IMG/VR virus record: IMGVR_UViG_3300032282_002133
Location: 1 to 45,758 of that record
Direction: 5' to 3' (one strand)
Length of the DNA: 45,758 nt
Source of the DNA: a virus
Below are positions 33,574-43,200 of the stretch, piece by piece. The stretch's first letter is position 1; every line of letters starts with the position of its first letter. The position numbers and the translations under genes were made by a program. The notes below the pieces were generated by a model, which made no database searches, was not told where the DNA came from, and saw only the letters and a program-made list of their open reading frames with translations.

Positions 33574-34806
33574 ATGATAAAAAAGTTCTATGACATGGAT
33601 GAAGCAGATACTGCGACATCAAATGAAACAAGCGAAGCCCAATCGTCATCAAGTGCAGAACCTATGAGTATAGCTGCAATGATGGCTAAAAGTGGGACAA
33701 AAAGTAGTGCAGAAGGTGAGGGCGCAAGTCCAATCCGTTTAAATAGAGATGGTTCTTGGGAATCTGAAGCAGAGGTAAGAAACGCCCCCGTTGCTCCAAC
33801 GAAGGCAAAAGATACATCTGAAGAAGAACAAGCATCATCCAAGTCAGTTGAAAGCGAAGCAGCGACTTCCCAAACTCAAAAAGAGATGGAGTCAAGCACA
33901 GAACTAAACTGGCAAGATGCAGTAAAAAGCCAACAACCTGATGATGTTCTAAAGGCATTAGGGTTTGATGAAAAGGCTATTTCTTTTATCAAGGACTTGA
34001 AAGAGGTTGACCCTAAAATGGTAGGCTTCCTAAACACTTGGAAAGAGAAAGGGAATGTAACAGAATACTTAAGCGAGTTGAGCAAGGATTACACACAAAT
34101 GCCAGCCGAAGACGTGATGCGCCATCAGCTTCGGATAGATTATCCTAAGGCAAGCGATGCTCAGTTAGATGTTCTTTACAAAAAGGAGATAGTTGAGAAA
34201 TACAACTTAAACTCTTACGATGACGATGAGGCGAATGAAGGGAAGCTCTTATTGGAAGCGAAAGCAGACAAGTACAGAGATGAACTAGCCAAGGCACATC
34301 AAGAGAAACTTCTTCCCACAGCACCAGACAGAAGTGCAGCGGCACAAGAAGAGGAACAGCGTTTAGCTGAATTCTCTAAGCACATTGTAACGGAGTTTAA
34401 TAATTCCCCGTACACAAAAGAAGTTCTTAGTAAAAATGCAATTACAATCGGTGAGGGAAATGACAAGTTCAGCTTTCCAATAGATTCAAAAGCAATTACA
34501 GACTTAGTATTAAATGGTGATACAACAGGCGAACTGATGTTTGATAAGGTCAACAAGGACGGGCAAGAAGTATTTCTTCCCAAAACACAACATCAACTAC
34601 TTGTAGCAACAGTTAATAAGTACGGAGAAAAATTCATTACAGAGCTTGCCAAGCATTACAAGTCATTAGGTAGTAAAGCCGCAATTGAACCCATAGATAA
34701 TGCAAGACCTACTGGAGTTAAACAGACCTCAACCGCAGGTGAAGAGCCTAAAACAGTTGCAGGAGCAATGGCTAAGTATGGCAGATTGAATTCGGGGGGA
34801 TGGTAA
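33574..34806 (+). CDS. scaffolding-like protein
   Basis: 410 residues between portal and major capsid protein. The N-terminal half is acidic and Ser/Ala/Glu-rich (DMDEADTATSNETSEAQSSSSAE, EEEQASSKSVESEAATSQ). The middle is helical (DDVLKALGFDEKAISFIKDLKEVDPKMVGFLNTWKEKG). The C-terminus is more basic and ends with AGAMAKYGRLNSGGW. This composition and position match phage scaffolding proteins, which guide capsid assembly and leave the head. A protease domain was not seen. The 67-base gap before it may hold a weak promoter (TATTTTTA). Confidence 0.72.
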   Translation: MIKKFYDMDEADTATSNETSEAQSSSSAEPMSIAAMMAKSGTKSSAEGEGASPIRLNRDGSWESEAEVRNAPVAPTKAKDTSEEEQASSKSVESEAATSQTQKEMESSTELNWQDAVKSQQPDDVLKALGFDEKAISFIKDLKEVDPKMVGFLNTWKEKGNVTEYLSELSKDYTQMPAEDVMRHQLRIDYPKASDAQLDVLYKKEIVEKYNLNSYDDDEANEGKLLLEAKADKYRDELAKAHQEKLLPTAPDRSAAAQEEEQRLAEFSKHIVTEFNNSPYTKEVLSKNAITIGEGNDKFSFPIDSKAITDLVLNGDTTGELMFDKVNKDGQEVFLPKTQHQLLVATVNKYGEKFITELAKHYKSLGSKAAIEPIDNARPTGVKQTSTAGEEPKTVAGAMAKYGRLNSGGW

Positions 34807-34845
34807 AAAACAAACAAAATTATAAAAAAATAAAACTTAATTAAA

Positions 34846-36270
34846 ATGGCAGTTACTCAAGGTACTATGGTAAAATCCTTCGTGTCAGCGATTGATTTTC
34901 TTGACCAAAGGGATATAGACCCTAACATTTACGACCAAAGTCGTGACCGTGCATTTACCGATATCATGAAGATGGTAAATCGTACAAAACCAGCAAAGAT
35001 GTTCTTCTACAACAACTTTGTAAATAACGATGTGTATGAAACAGCTCTTGTAGGAACAGGTAGTACTTCTGCTGCGGCAGGTGGTACTGGCTCTCTTGTA
35101 ATCTTGGCTGCTTCTAACTATCAATTCCCAAGAGTTGGTGATTTGATTAAAACATCAAATGCAGCTAACGTAGGTAAGCAAGCGTTGATTACTGCTGTTA
35201 CAGTTGTATCAGGCACTTCAGCTACTTGTGTTATTAAGCCTGTAGATAATGGAGCATTTACATTGACCGTTGCTGACCAAGTTCAGTTTGGTTCTAATGC
35301 ATTCCCAGAGCAATCTGGTGCGCCTAAGAATCGTAGATATGGTTTAACCAAATACTACAATAACATTCAAATCTTCCGTGAGGTTGACGAAATTTCTGAT
35401 GTTCAGAAAGTTGCTAAGATTGAAGTTAACGTAGGTGGCGACTATCATATCCTCCCTTACCAAACAGTTCAGAAAGTTATCAAATTGAATGGTGATATCT
35501 CTGTGCAAATGTTAGCTGGTACTGCTTCTGCTTCATCGCTTGTAGGTACTCCTTTCACTAACAATACATTGTTTACAAATGCTGCTCCAGGTGCTGCAAC
35601 TCCAACATTGACTGCTACAGATGGTGCTGGTAATACTGGTATTCCTGTTCAGACTACTGGTGGTCTTGATTGGTATTGTATCAACTATGGTATCAATGAC
35701 TCTGCTGCAACTTTAGGAACTTTTACTTTCGTAGAGTTAGATGAAATCATTGACAACTTCATCGCTAATAAAGCACCTACAGACATGATGGTGTTCATGG
35801 GAAGCCGTGCTTATCGTCTTATCTCTAAGTTCTTAAAGCAATTGGGTTCATCTTCAGTGGATTCAAGACGTTTGTTCGTAGATGGTAAAGACTTTGATTT
35901 CAACGTAGAACACCTTTCTTATGGTGGTTACGAGTTTGATTTCGTTCACGTTCCTATCTTTGACCATCCACAATTGTTCTCATCTACACTAGTTGCTGAT
36001 GTTAATGGTTCTATGTACTTTGTACCAAAAGACCAAGTTGACACAGTAGATAATGGTCGTCAGCCAAGAATGCAGATTCGTTATACTCCTACTCCATTCA
36101 TGGGTAGCGCAGCTAACAAGTCTTCTAATGGTATGATTACTGAGTGGAGAACAGGTGCTTTGGCTGAAATCCCAACTTCATCAACTATGCAATTGCATAC
36201 TGACTGGGAAACAGCACAAGGTCTTGAGTGTTTAGCAGTTAAACACTTCCAGAAGTACAGAGTTATCTAA
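34846..36270 (+). CDS. major capsid protein (HK97-fold type)
   Basis: 474 residues. The order is N-arm (MVKSFVSAIDFLDQRDIDPNIYDQSRDRAFTDIMKMVNRTKPAKMFFYNN), a G/T-rich inserted beta part at about 95-145, then FREVDEISDVQKVAKI with spine-type helices and a C-terminal region with DWYCINYG, MVFMGSRAYRLISKFLKQLG and a final EWRTGALAEIP strand. This matches a class of HK97-fold capsid proteins seen in Bacteroidota phages. Its codon use is more C-ending than that of its neighbours, in line with very high expression. A strong terminator follows it. Confidence 0.82.
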   Translation: MAVTQGTMVKSFVSAIDFLDQRDIDPNIYDQSRDRAFTDIMKMVNRTKPAKMFFYNNFVNNDVYETALVGTGSTSAAAGGTGSLVILAASNYQFPRVGDLIKTSNAANVGKQALITAVTVVSGTSATCVIKPVDNGAFTLTVADQVQFGSNAFPEQSGAPKNRRYGLTKYYNNIQIFREVDEISDVQKVAKIEVNVGGDYHILPYQTVQKVIKLNGDISVQMLAGTASASSLVGTPFTNNTLFTNAAPGAATPTLTATDGAGNTGIPVQTTGGLDWYCINYGINDSAATLGTFTFVELDEIIDNFIANKAPTDMMVFMGSRAYRLISKFLKQLGSSSVDSRRLFVDGKDFDFNVEHLSYGGYEFDFVHVPIFDHPQLFSSTLVADVNGSMYFVPKDQVDTVDNGRQPRMQIRYTPTPFMGSAANKSSNGMITEWRTGALAEIPTSSTMQLHTDWETAQGLECLAVKHFQKYRVI

Positions 36271-36286
36271 TTAGATGGCAATAATA

Positions 36287-36321
36287 AAGTAGGGGAAGAT
36301 GTACTTCCCCTACTTACTTTT
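36287..36321 (+). terminator. strong terminator after the major capsid gene
   Basis: A perfect 12-bp stem, AAGTAGGGGAAG (36287-36298) with CTTCCCCTACTT (36304-36315), has a 5-base loop ATGTA and is followed by ACTTTT. It would let the head operon be expressed at a high level and attenuate genes further right. The stem also carries the TTCCC word. Confidence 0.88.
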
Positions 36322-36347
36322 AACCAATTCAATACAACCAATTCAAA
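36322..36347 (+). repeat. direct repeat AACCAATTCAA
   Basis: Two copies of AACCAATTCAA, 15 bases apart, fill the gap between the terminator and the next ATG. A related CCAAATTCAAATCA lies just before the scaffold gene start at 33574. This could be part of a late-gene leader or a binding site; nothing more can be said. Confidence 0.35.
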
Positions 36348-36357
36348 CTAAAAAATT

Positions 36358-37275
36358 ATGTCTTTAGAAAATTTCGCACATTTTAATGACCTTTCTCCTA
36401 AATTAAGAGAAGAGTTAGAACAAAAGGTAGAATCATTTGGGAACTCAGTTAGGTACAGATTTGATATAGCAAAGCCTAACCCAGACCCTGAGAAATACAA
36501 TGGGTCAATGGTGTTCCCTAATATGTACACATTAGACCCTACTAGGTTTACAATTCAAGACCCATATGAAGATAGGGCAGGGAAAAGTAAAACAAAAAAT
36601 ATTGGGCTTGTAGATGATGGGTTTATAAACGACAAAGGTGTCCCAGATAGATTTAAAAAAGTAAGATTAAATGCATCAAGTCAAGCCGTATTGAAATTAA
36701 ATACGGCAGACAATAGAGATGATTTTTATAAAGCAATGTTCTTAGAAATGCATCCTAAGTTAAAAGGCGGCAAGTTCATGGATAAAAATGCTTACCCTAT
36801 CATATCAAGAATAGATGAAAACGCAGCGGCAAGAGATGCAAGAAGTGAAAGAAATGAAAGATTAAAGGCATTAAATGTAGCACAAGCAATGTCTGATTCT
36901 GATTTAATTGATTTTGCGGATGCTATGCAATGGGATAGTTCAGAAAGTTTAGAAATATTGAGAAACCAAACAGAAGAATTAGCAGATAGGAATCCCGTTT
37001 ATTTCAATGACTTAGTTCAAAGCAAGGCTATAGAGTATCAGTCGTTAGTAAAACAAGCAATGAACAAGGACTTGATTTCTTTTGATTCTAATGAATATAA
37101 ATTTGTTTGGTCAGGGAATCAGCAAACAATTACAGTACTTTCCCCAACAGGCTCAAAAAAAGAAATTGAAAAAATGTCAGAGTGGATGCAGACAAGTGGG
37201 GTAAAAGGAGATGATTTTTATAAGAAGTTAAAGTCATTAGTAAAAGGCGGCAAAGAAAAAAAGGTCGCTGAATAA
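36358..37275 (+). CDS. virion-associated protein of unknown function (305 aa)
   Basis: N-terminus MSLENFAHFNDLSPKLREELEQKVESFGNSVRYR, then a region with YEDRAGKSKTKNIGLV....NDKGVPDRFKKVRL and a helical second half (ARDARSERNERLKALNVAQAMSDSD). The charge pattern is strongly mixed. No family is recognised. Position after the major capsid gene suggests a head decoration, head-completion or internal protein. The C-terminus ends KSLVKGGKEKKVAE, a basic tail typical of proteins that touch DNA. Confidence 0.6.
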   Translation: MSLENFAHFNDLSPKLREELEQKVESFGNSVRYRFDIAKPNPDPEKYNGSMVFPNMYTLDPTRFTIQDPYEDRAGKSKTKNIGLVDDGFINDKGVPDRFKKVRLNASSQAVLKLNTADNRDDFYKAMFLEMHPKLKGGKFMDKNAYPIISRIDENAAARDARSERNERLKALNVAQAMSDSDLIDFADAMQWDSSESLEILRNQTEELADRNPVYFNDLVQSKAIEYQSLVKQAMNKDLISFDSNEYKFVWSGNQQTITVLSPTGSKKEIEKMSEWMQTSGVKGDDFYKKLKSLVKGGKEKKVAE

Positions 37276-37280
37276 GTTTT

Positions 37281-37355
37281 GATTTTGAATTGGTGATTAG
37301 CCGAAAGGCTATGACGGCTAAGTTGGGTACTTTAGTACTACTGCCCTTATTTTTA
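37281..37355 (+). ncRNA. structured intergenic RNA element / terminator
   Basis: TAGCC-GAAA-GGCTA (37298-37311) is a hairpin with a GNRA tetraloop. The same 5' arm can instead pair as TTAGCC (37297-37302) with GGCTAA (37316-37321), so two exclusive folds exist. Downstream, GTAC-TTTA-GTAC and a GGG...CCC pairing lead into ATTTTT. This could be a terminator with an alternative anti-terminator, a leader switch or a small RNA. No standard riboswitch was recognised. Confidence 0.4.
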
Positions 37356-37377
37356 AAGATTTAAAAAAAAATAAAAA

Positions 37378-37929
37378 ATGCCTTTTACACCAGGTTTCAG
37401 CACTTCCCAAACAATTGGGATACCAAACAAAATAAACTTCACAGACACTTCTACAGGGTCTGATACAAATATTGTTAGCCGCAGAATCTTTATACGAGAT
37501 GCGGCTAACACTTATATAGTTCAGAAGGGAACTACTACCACTTACGAAGATTGGGCTATAACATCTGGGTTAGACCCATTGTCAATATCTCTTGATGTAT
37601 TAAAGAAAGATATGGCGTTGTACCTTACGGTTCAATGGGGGAATGTAAGCGGTCAAACATTTACCGTATTGTATGAGAAGTCTTACCTTACTGGCTTTAC
37701 CTTGTACAATGAGTCCTTTGATTATCAACTTACGCAAGTATTGTCTGGGAATCCATTACTTATAAACGACCACAACTTTTTTGCAAACAAGAGTCAATTG
37801 AGAGTGAGCATAGATAGTGGTAATCAAGCAATATTCTTGGCAGCAGATATATTTGGAGGTCAGCAATGTTACGATAGGGCAACTAATCTTAGATTAAATT
37901 CACCATACTTCTTTAACGCTAATGTATAG
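37378..37929 (+). CDS. beta-rich structural protein (183 aa)
   Basis: Begins MPFTPGFSTSQTIGIPNKINFTDTSTGSDTNIVSRRIFIRDAANTYIV, an Ig/PKD-like beta fold (compare F.DTS.G.......R.....G). It ends in a part with NDHNFFANKSQLRVSIDSGNQAIFLAADIF. Such proteins occur in virions of Bacteroidota podoviruses beside fibre genes. The following gene overlaps by 8 bases. Likely a minor structural or tail protein. Confidence 0.65.
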   Translation: MPFTPGFSTSQTIGIPNKINFTDTSTGSDTNIVSRRIFIRDAANTYIVQKGTTTTYEDWAITSGLDPLSISLDVLKKDMALYLTVQWGNVSGQTFTVLYEKSYLTGFTLYNESFDYQLTQVLSGNPLLINDHNFFANKSQLRVSIDSGNQAIFLAADIFGGQQCYDRATNLRLNSPYFFNANV

Positions 37930-38431
37930 TATACTTGATAAAATAAAGATTGCAAAAGTAAGCCAGTTCTTGGCTGAAAATGATATTGACAAGAGAGGTC
38001 TTTATGGTGGGGGAGTTGACATATTGCTTCCCACAAAAATATACAACATTAGAAAGAGTGTAGAGTGGATGTATGGCATCAATCCCCCAACAAACGAAGT
38101 AAGGGCAAAGGGGTACATAGAAATAACAAGTTTAGGCTTTTTTAATACAGGCAAACTAATAACGGTATACGTTGATGACCCAGGTTTGGGTCTTATTATA
38201 TTGGGTACATACACCATATTAATTACGGACACAACAGAAATTTTAGTAGCTACAGGTCTTGCCAATTCCCTAGCATTAAATCCATATGGATATTATGTAA
38301 GTAGAATAAACAACATAATTACAATAGAGGCAAGGGCAGGCTTAGGCGGTTCTATAAATGACAATAATAGATTGCAAGTAATAGTAGGCAGTAGAGTATT
38401 TAATAACACATTTGATAATACATTTAATTAA
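37922..38431 (+). CDS. tail structural protein (169 aa)
   Basis: Starts MYSILDKIKIAKVSQFLAENDIDKRGLYGGGVDILLPTKIY, with a helical opening, a G-rich turn and then a beta domain (IEITSLGFFNTGKLITVYVDDPG...GTYTILITDT). It ends with NNTFDNTFN. The YGGGVD...P.KIY pattern seems familiar from Bacteroidota phage late modules, but its role is not known to me. It overlaps the previous gene by 8 bases. Next comes a tail-fibre-like protein. Confidence 0.62.
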   Translation: MYSILDKIKIAKVSQFLAENDIDKRGLYGGGVDILLPTKIYNIRKSVEWMYGINPPTNEVRAKGYIEITSLGFFNTGKLITVYVDDPGLGLIILGTYTILITDTTEILVATGLANSLALNPYGYYVSRINNIITIEARAGLGGSINDNNRLQVIVGSRVFNNTFDNTFN

Positions 38432-38438
38432 AAAAAAA

Positions 38439-39836
38439 ATGGCACAAAGGACAGACGGTCAATTAACAACAGAAGCAAACATCATAAGAGATGAAACTGC
38501 GGTAGGCGCAAATACAGCACTTAGGGTAGGTACTATGCTTGATAATTTAATTGATAGCAAGATTAATATTGATAGAGTAAGCGATAGTACTTCGTTGGGG
38601 AATAGTACAACACTAGTTCCCTCACAAAATGCAGTAAAGACTTATGTAGACGCAAATGTTGCAGGTTTATTGACTGACAATGGCAACTATGACCCAACAA
38701 TAACAAGTCAATATCCTACGTCAGGTAATACATTGTCTGGGGGTGCTGTTCAAAAGGGGGATTTATGGTTTATTAGTGCAGATGGCACAATGAATGGCAA
38801 TACGGTATATGTGGGATATAGTGTCCGTGCTTTAATAACAAATCCAGGTGCTACTACTGATGCAGATTGGTCTATATCAAATGTAGGCATAGGTTATGAG
38901 CCAGAAAATGTAGCCCATAAATCATTTGACCCTGGTATGGGAAATAGTGATGTTTATTATCCATCTCAAAAAGCAGTGAGAGATTATGTACTTAACCAAA
39001 TAGCATTAAGCGTACCTACCTATCCATTAGAAAATGCTAATAATAAAATTCAAGATATAACATTAGACCCAAATAGTTCTATAAAATATCCTTCTAATGC
39101 AGCAGTATCAAGTTTTGTAGCAGCTAACTTATCTACGCCATCATTAAACGATGTGGTATCGGCAGGCAGTATTTCATTAGGTTCATTTGGGGCAACAACT
39201 CCAAGCATAACTAACATATATACTGCTTCTACTATAGACCAAAGCTATGCGGCACTAAATGCCATTACTGGCACAGGAGGGGCTGCAACTATTACTAATA
39301 AAGATGGCAATACATCAAGAGTTAATGCTAACTTATTGACATCTTTCAGAACCCATCAACTCCCAGACGCAACTGGAATCTTAGCATTAAAAGTAAATGG
39401 GGTTGGAGCTGATAACACAGGAAACATAGTAGTAAGTGCAGGGGGAAGTGTAAATACTGTAAAAGTTTCGTTAACAAGTGCTGATATACTTTCTTTGGAT
39501 GGCACAAATGCGCTCACTTTAATTCCTGCTCAAGGTGCAGATACATTGATAAACGTATTAAAAGTTTGGTTTAAATATAATTATGTGACTAACCCATATA
39601 GTGGGAGTGGAATATATGTGCAATTAGGAACAGCAATATCTATTGTATCCCCTACAAGCGGAATTCTTTCATCTGGTAGCAGTGCCATAGTAAGAGCCGT
39701 AATGAATGCTAGTGCATATAACTTATCGGCTAGTGCAGTAGTTAATCAGTCTGTTTCATTAAGCACTGTGACTGCCCCAACTGGTGGAGATAGCACATTG
39801 GATGTTTACCTTACTTATGATGTAATAACTTTATAA
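38439..39836 (+). CDS. tail-fibre-like protein (465 aa)
   Basis: The frame is open from 38412, but the ATG at 38439 (MAQRTDGQLTTEANIIRDET) follows an A-rich leader and avoids a needless overlap. Residues about 1-30 are an N-terminal docking part. Three copies of the SQ/SN.A(V)..YV motif are present (PSQNAVKTYVDANVA, PSQKAVRDYVLN, PSNAAVSSFVAA), the typical stalk repeats of Bacteroidota phage fibres. A beta-rich C-terminal part (STVTAPTGGDSTLDVYLTYD) follows. It probably attaches to the baseplate or carries the large adhesin encoded downstream. The stop overlaps the next start by one base. Confidence 0.72.
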   Translation: MAQRTDGQLTTEANIIRDETAVGANTALRVGTMLDNLIDSKINIDRVSDSTSLGNSTTLVPSQNAVKTYVDANVAGLLTDNGNYDPTITSQYPTSGNTLSGGAVQKGDLWFISADGTMNGNTVYVGYSVRALITNPGATTDADWSISNVGIGYEPENVAHKSFDPGMGNSDVYYPSQKAVRDYVLNQIALSVPTYPLENANNKIQDITLDPNSSIKYPSNAAVSSFVAANLSTPSLNDVVSAGSISLGSFGATTPSITNIYTASTIDQSYAALNAITGTGGAATITNKDGNTSRVNANLLTSFRTHQLPDATGILALKVNGVGADNTGNIVVSAGGSVNTVKVSLTSADILSLDGTNALTLIPAQGADTLINVLKVWFKYNYVTNPYSGSGIYVQLGTAISIVSPTSGILSSGSSAIVRAVMNASAYNLSASAVVNQSVSLSTVTAPTGGDSTLDVYLTYDVITL

Positions 39837-40258
39837 TGCAAATAACAATAACACAATTTCAAGGAGGTCAAAACGCTTCAGATGGTGAACCAAGTTTAGT
39901 AGATACGTCAAACTATCTATATGCATTGTGTGCGCCATATAACCTAAAGGCAGCGTATATAATAAATACAAACCTACCAACAGTTGTTGTTACTCCTTCG
40001 GGTGTTTCGGGAATCATTACCCCTATAAGAGTGATTGAAACGGACTTTATTGACGCTACACATTGGGCAGGAGCAAATAGCGTTAACCAAGCAATACTTC
40101 CCAACTACAGACTACAAGTATTTGCTAACTTTGTAGCAAGGTATTTATTGCAGGGAACTGAGTGGGTAAGAACGGCAGCAGGTATACAGATAATAATGCC
40201 AGGGTTTGATGCCACAGTTAATCAGTATGAGTTTTATATTGACATAAGTCTATACTAA
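39836..40258 (+). CDS. small tail protein (140 aa)
   Basis: A compact beta protein (ITITQFQGGQNASDGEPSLVDTSNYLYALCAPYNLKAAY, later VNQYEFYIDISLY). It lies between the fibre-like protein and the giant adhesin, with a one-base overlap upstream and a 4-base gap downstream. By place it could be a fibre cap, connector or assembly protein. No domain is recognised. Confidence 0.58.
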   Translation: MQITITQFQGGQNASDGEPSLVDTSNYLYALCAPYNLKAAYIINTNLPTVVVTPSGVSGIITPIRVIETDFIDATHWAGANSVNQAILPNYRLQVFANFVARYLLQGTEWVRTAAGIQIIMPGFDATVNQYEFYIDISLY

Positions 40259-40262
40259 TAAT

Positions 40263-43200
40263 ATGAAAAAAATAATAGTTTTATTTGCTTTGCTATTGGG
40301 AAGTATTATCTCAATAGCACAGCCTGTTACACAGAGAGGTACGTCAGCAGTTACCGTACAAGACTCAAGATTATTTGCTGAACTAAACTTTAGACCACCA
40401 GCATTTCCCGACACAATAAGAGCAAACCAACAGATAGGATTAGATAGCTGTGGAGCATTGATATTCTCTAGGGACATTAACGCTTACTACTACAGAGCCT
40501 GTAGCCCAAAGAGATGGGTAAGGGTTGCATCTGGAGGCAGCACATCTGATAGTGCATACTTATCCTACAGACCGCTAACAGATAGTACATTTTTACTTTG
40601 TCGTGTTGGGGGAACTAGGTGCGATACAATCAAGGTAAATGGTAAGGGGGTGACACAGGCTTGGCTATTGGGCGGTAATCTAAATCCCGTATCCAATAAC
40701 TTAGGTACAATAAGCACATCAGACGTGGTCATAATAACCAATGATGTGGCAAGGATGAAGATAGCAGGCAATGGAATTAACAGAAGTGCCGCAGCAAGGA
40801 ACAGGTACTTGATGATAGACACCCTTACAAGGTATTTATTCTACGGGGATGAGTCGGACACGACTGCTTGGAAATTGCTGGGGAATTCAAATGCTATTGC
40901 AGGAACTAGTTTTTTAGGTACAACAAATAATGTACCTCTTGAATTTAGAATAAAAAATAAAAAATCTGGTATTATAGATAGCACCAATAAGAATGTAGGG
41001 TTAGGCTTCAATACATTGAAAACAAATGCTCCCAATGGAGTTGTTTTGCCGCCACCAAATAATGCTACATTAGGAACATATAACGTAGCAATAGGTCATA
41101 ATGCTTTAAGTAAAGATACGCTGGGCTATCAAAACGTAGCAATTGGTGGTGGGGCATTGGGTACAACAACAACATACTCACAAAGAAACGTAGCCATAGG
41201 ATATGCGGCATTAAACCAATCAATAACACCAAGTTTAGATGTTGCAATTGGATGGGGTGCTTTAGCAAGAGATTATTATGGTCAAGCTAATACAGCAGTA
41301 GGAGCAGATGTGGCTAATTTTTATGCGCCTGCTTCTGGCGATACCATGGCATTTAATACATTGGTAGGGTACAGTTCAGCAAAACAAAAAAAAGCTGGGA
41401 AGTACAATGTGTTTGTTGGGGATAGTACTGGGGCGTTAAATATAAACGGCAGTAGCAATGTTTTTATAGGAAGCAGAGCTGGTCAAAATGAAACTGGTTC
41501 AAGTAAATTGTATATATCAAATTCAAGCACTTCTAATCCCTTAATTAAAGGAAATTTTGCTGATTCTACTTTGAATGTGAATGGGAAGATGTCAATATCA
41601 CTCACTTCCCAAACACCCGACTCAAGCCTAGATGTAACAGGTGGTGTTAAACTAAGAACAATATACAGAAGTAGTGCCTTAACTGATAGTATGCTTTTAG
41701 TAGGAGCAGATGGGGGTGTTGTTAAAAGGGAAGTGATAGTACCAAGCAATACAAATGTCACAAGAATTATATCTGGTAGCGCAGTATGGGATTCATTATT
41801 GATATATAGCGTTACAAAATGCTTTTATTATATTAATGGCATACTATACAATTCCCCAGCAACAAATGTAACACTAGTAGCAGCAGACTCTTCTAATCCA
41901 AGGATTGATGTTATTTATTGTGATACCTTGGGAAATGTTGGGGTTATAACAGGGATTCCCTCACCAAATCCTGTAAAGCCAACAGTTAATCCTTTATCCC
42001 AAATAGAATTAACCCACATCAATATAAATGCCCAAGCTACAACACCAGCAGGAGTTAATGGTAGAATAATATATAATGAAAATGTAGGAATACCAAATGA
42101 GTGGAATACATCAAAAAGTTTACCTTTAGCTCCAGCCGATTTCGCTTATACTATAAATCCATATGCAGGAACAAAATCGGCATATGCCCCACCATATGAA
42201 CTAAATTATGCTTTAATATTTACCAATAATGCCTTTGTAAATGCAGATACGCTAAGTGAGTTATCAATGTATTTAAGGCAAAATTCTGCGCCTCCTGCTA
42301 GGGCAGGGACAACTATGTTTAGTGTAATATTATTTAAGTCTGGGGTACAAATAACTAAACCAATTTTAGTAACTGATGGGTTATATGGGTATAGCCTTTT
42401 AACATTAAATTCTTATCAACATTTAGCAATCCCATTTTCTGATTTTTTATTTAAAAATGCTTTAGATAAGACGTTTGACCAAATACAAATAGTATTAGAA
42501 TCTCTAGTTATTCCTAAATTAGGGTATCAGTTTGATTATATAACTGCTGTTTCTGGAGGGAATACTCCCCCAGTAACGGGAGATTTTTGGTCTTTAAGTG
42601 GCAATGATAATACCAGCTTCCCTAACGCAAAGTTAGGAACAACAAGCAGCGACCAGTTAAGTATAGTTACAGATGACATAGAGAGAATAAACATCGCCAA
42701 CACAGGTGTTATATCACTTCCCCAACTTCAAACAACAACAGACACATTACTATACAAGCCATTAGTTATTAACCCTACCAATGGTCAAGTAGCAGGTATA
42801 ACAAATTGGGGCAACAACACAGTCTACACAGAGAACCCAATAATGTCAAGGACATCTGGTGATTCTAATATCATATACTTTAATGCTGATACAGCTAATG
42901 CTTGGCGTGGGGGAGGAAGTGGTACTATTCCCACACTACAACAAGTACTAGACAATAATCACGAATTAGTTAGTGGGATTAATTTGCAAGGCACATTAGC
43001 AGGGGATGGTTCTACTCTTACTTCTAATGTAAATGCATTAGGTGGCAATGCAGCAGGTCAAGTTTATAATGGGGTTACAGATATGAATGCATTTGGTAAC
43101 TATGCTGGGTATTTTTATGGGGCAGATGATGGCGCACCACATAGTAATATAAATCTATTTGGTAATAATGCAGGGGAAGAGGCATATGGCAATAATATAA

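Noticed and set aside
33588-34583. Long antisense frames opposite the scaffold gene (and similar ones opposite other late genes)
   Set aside because: They are mirror frames of strongly coding sequence, with odd composition, no leader and no conserved motif.
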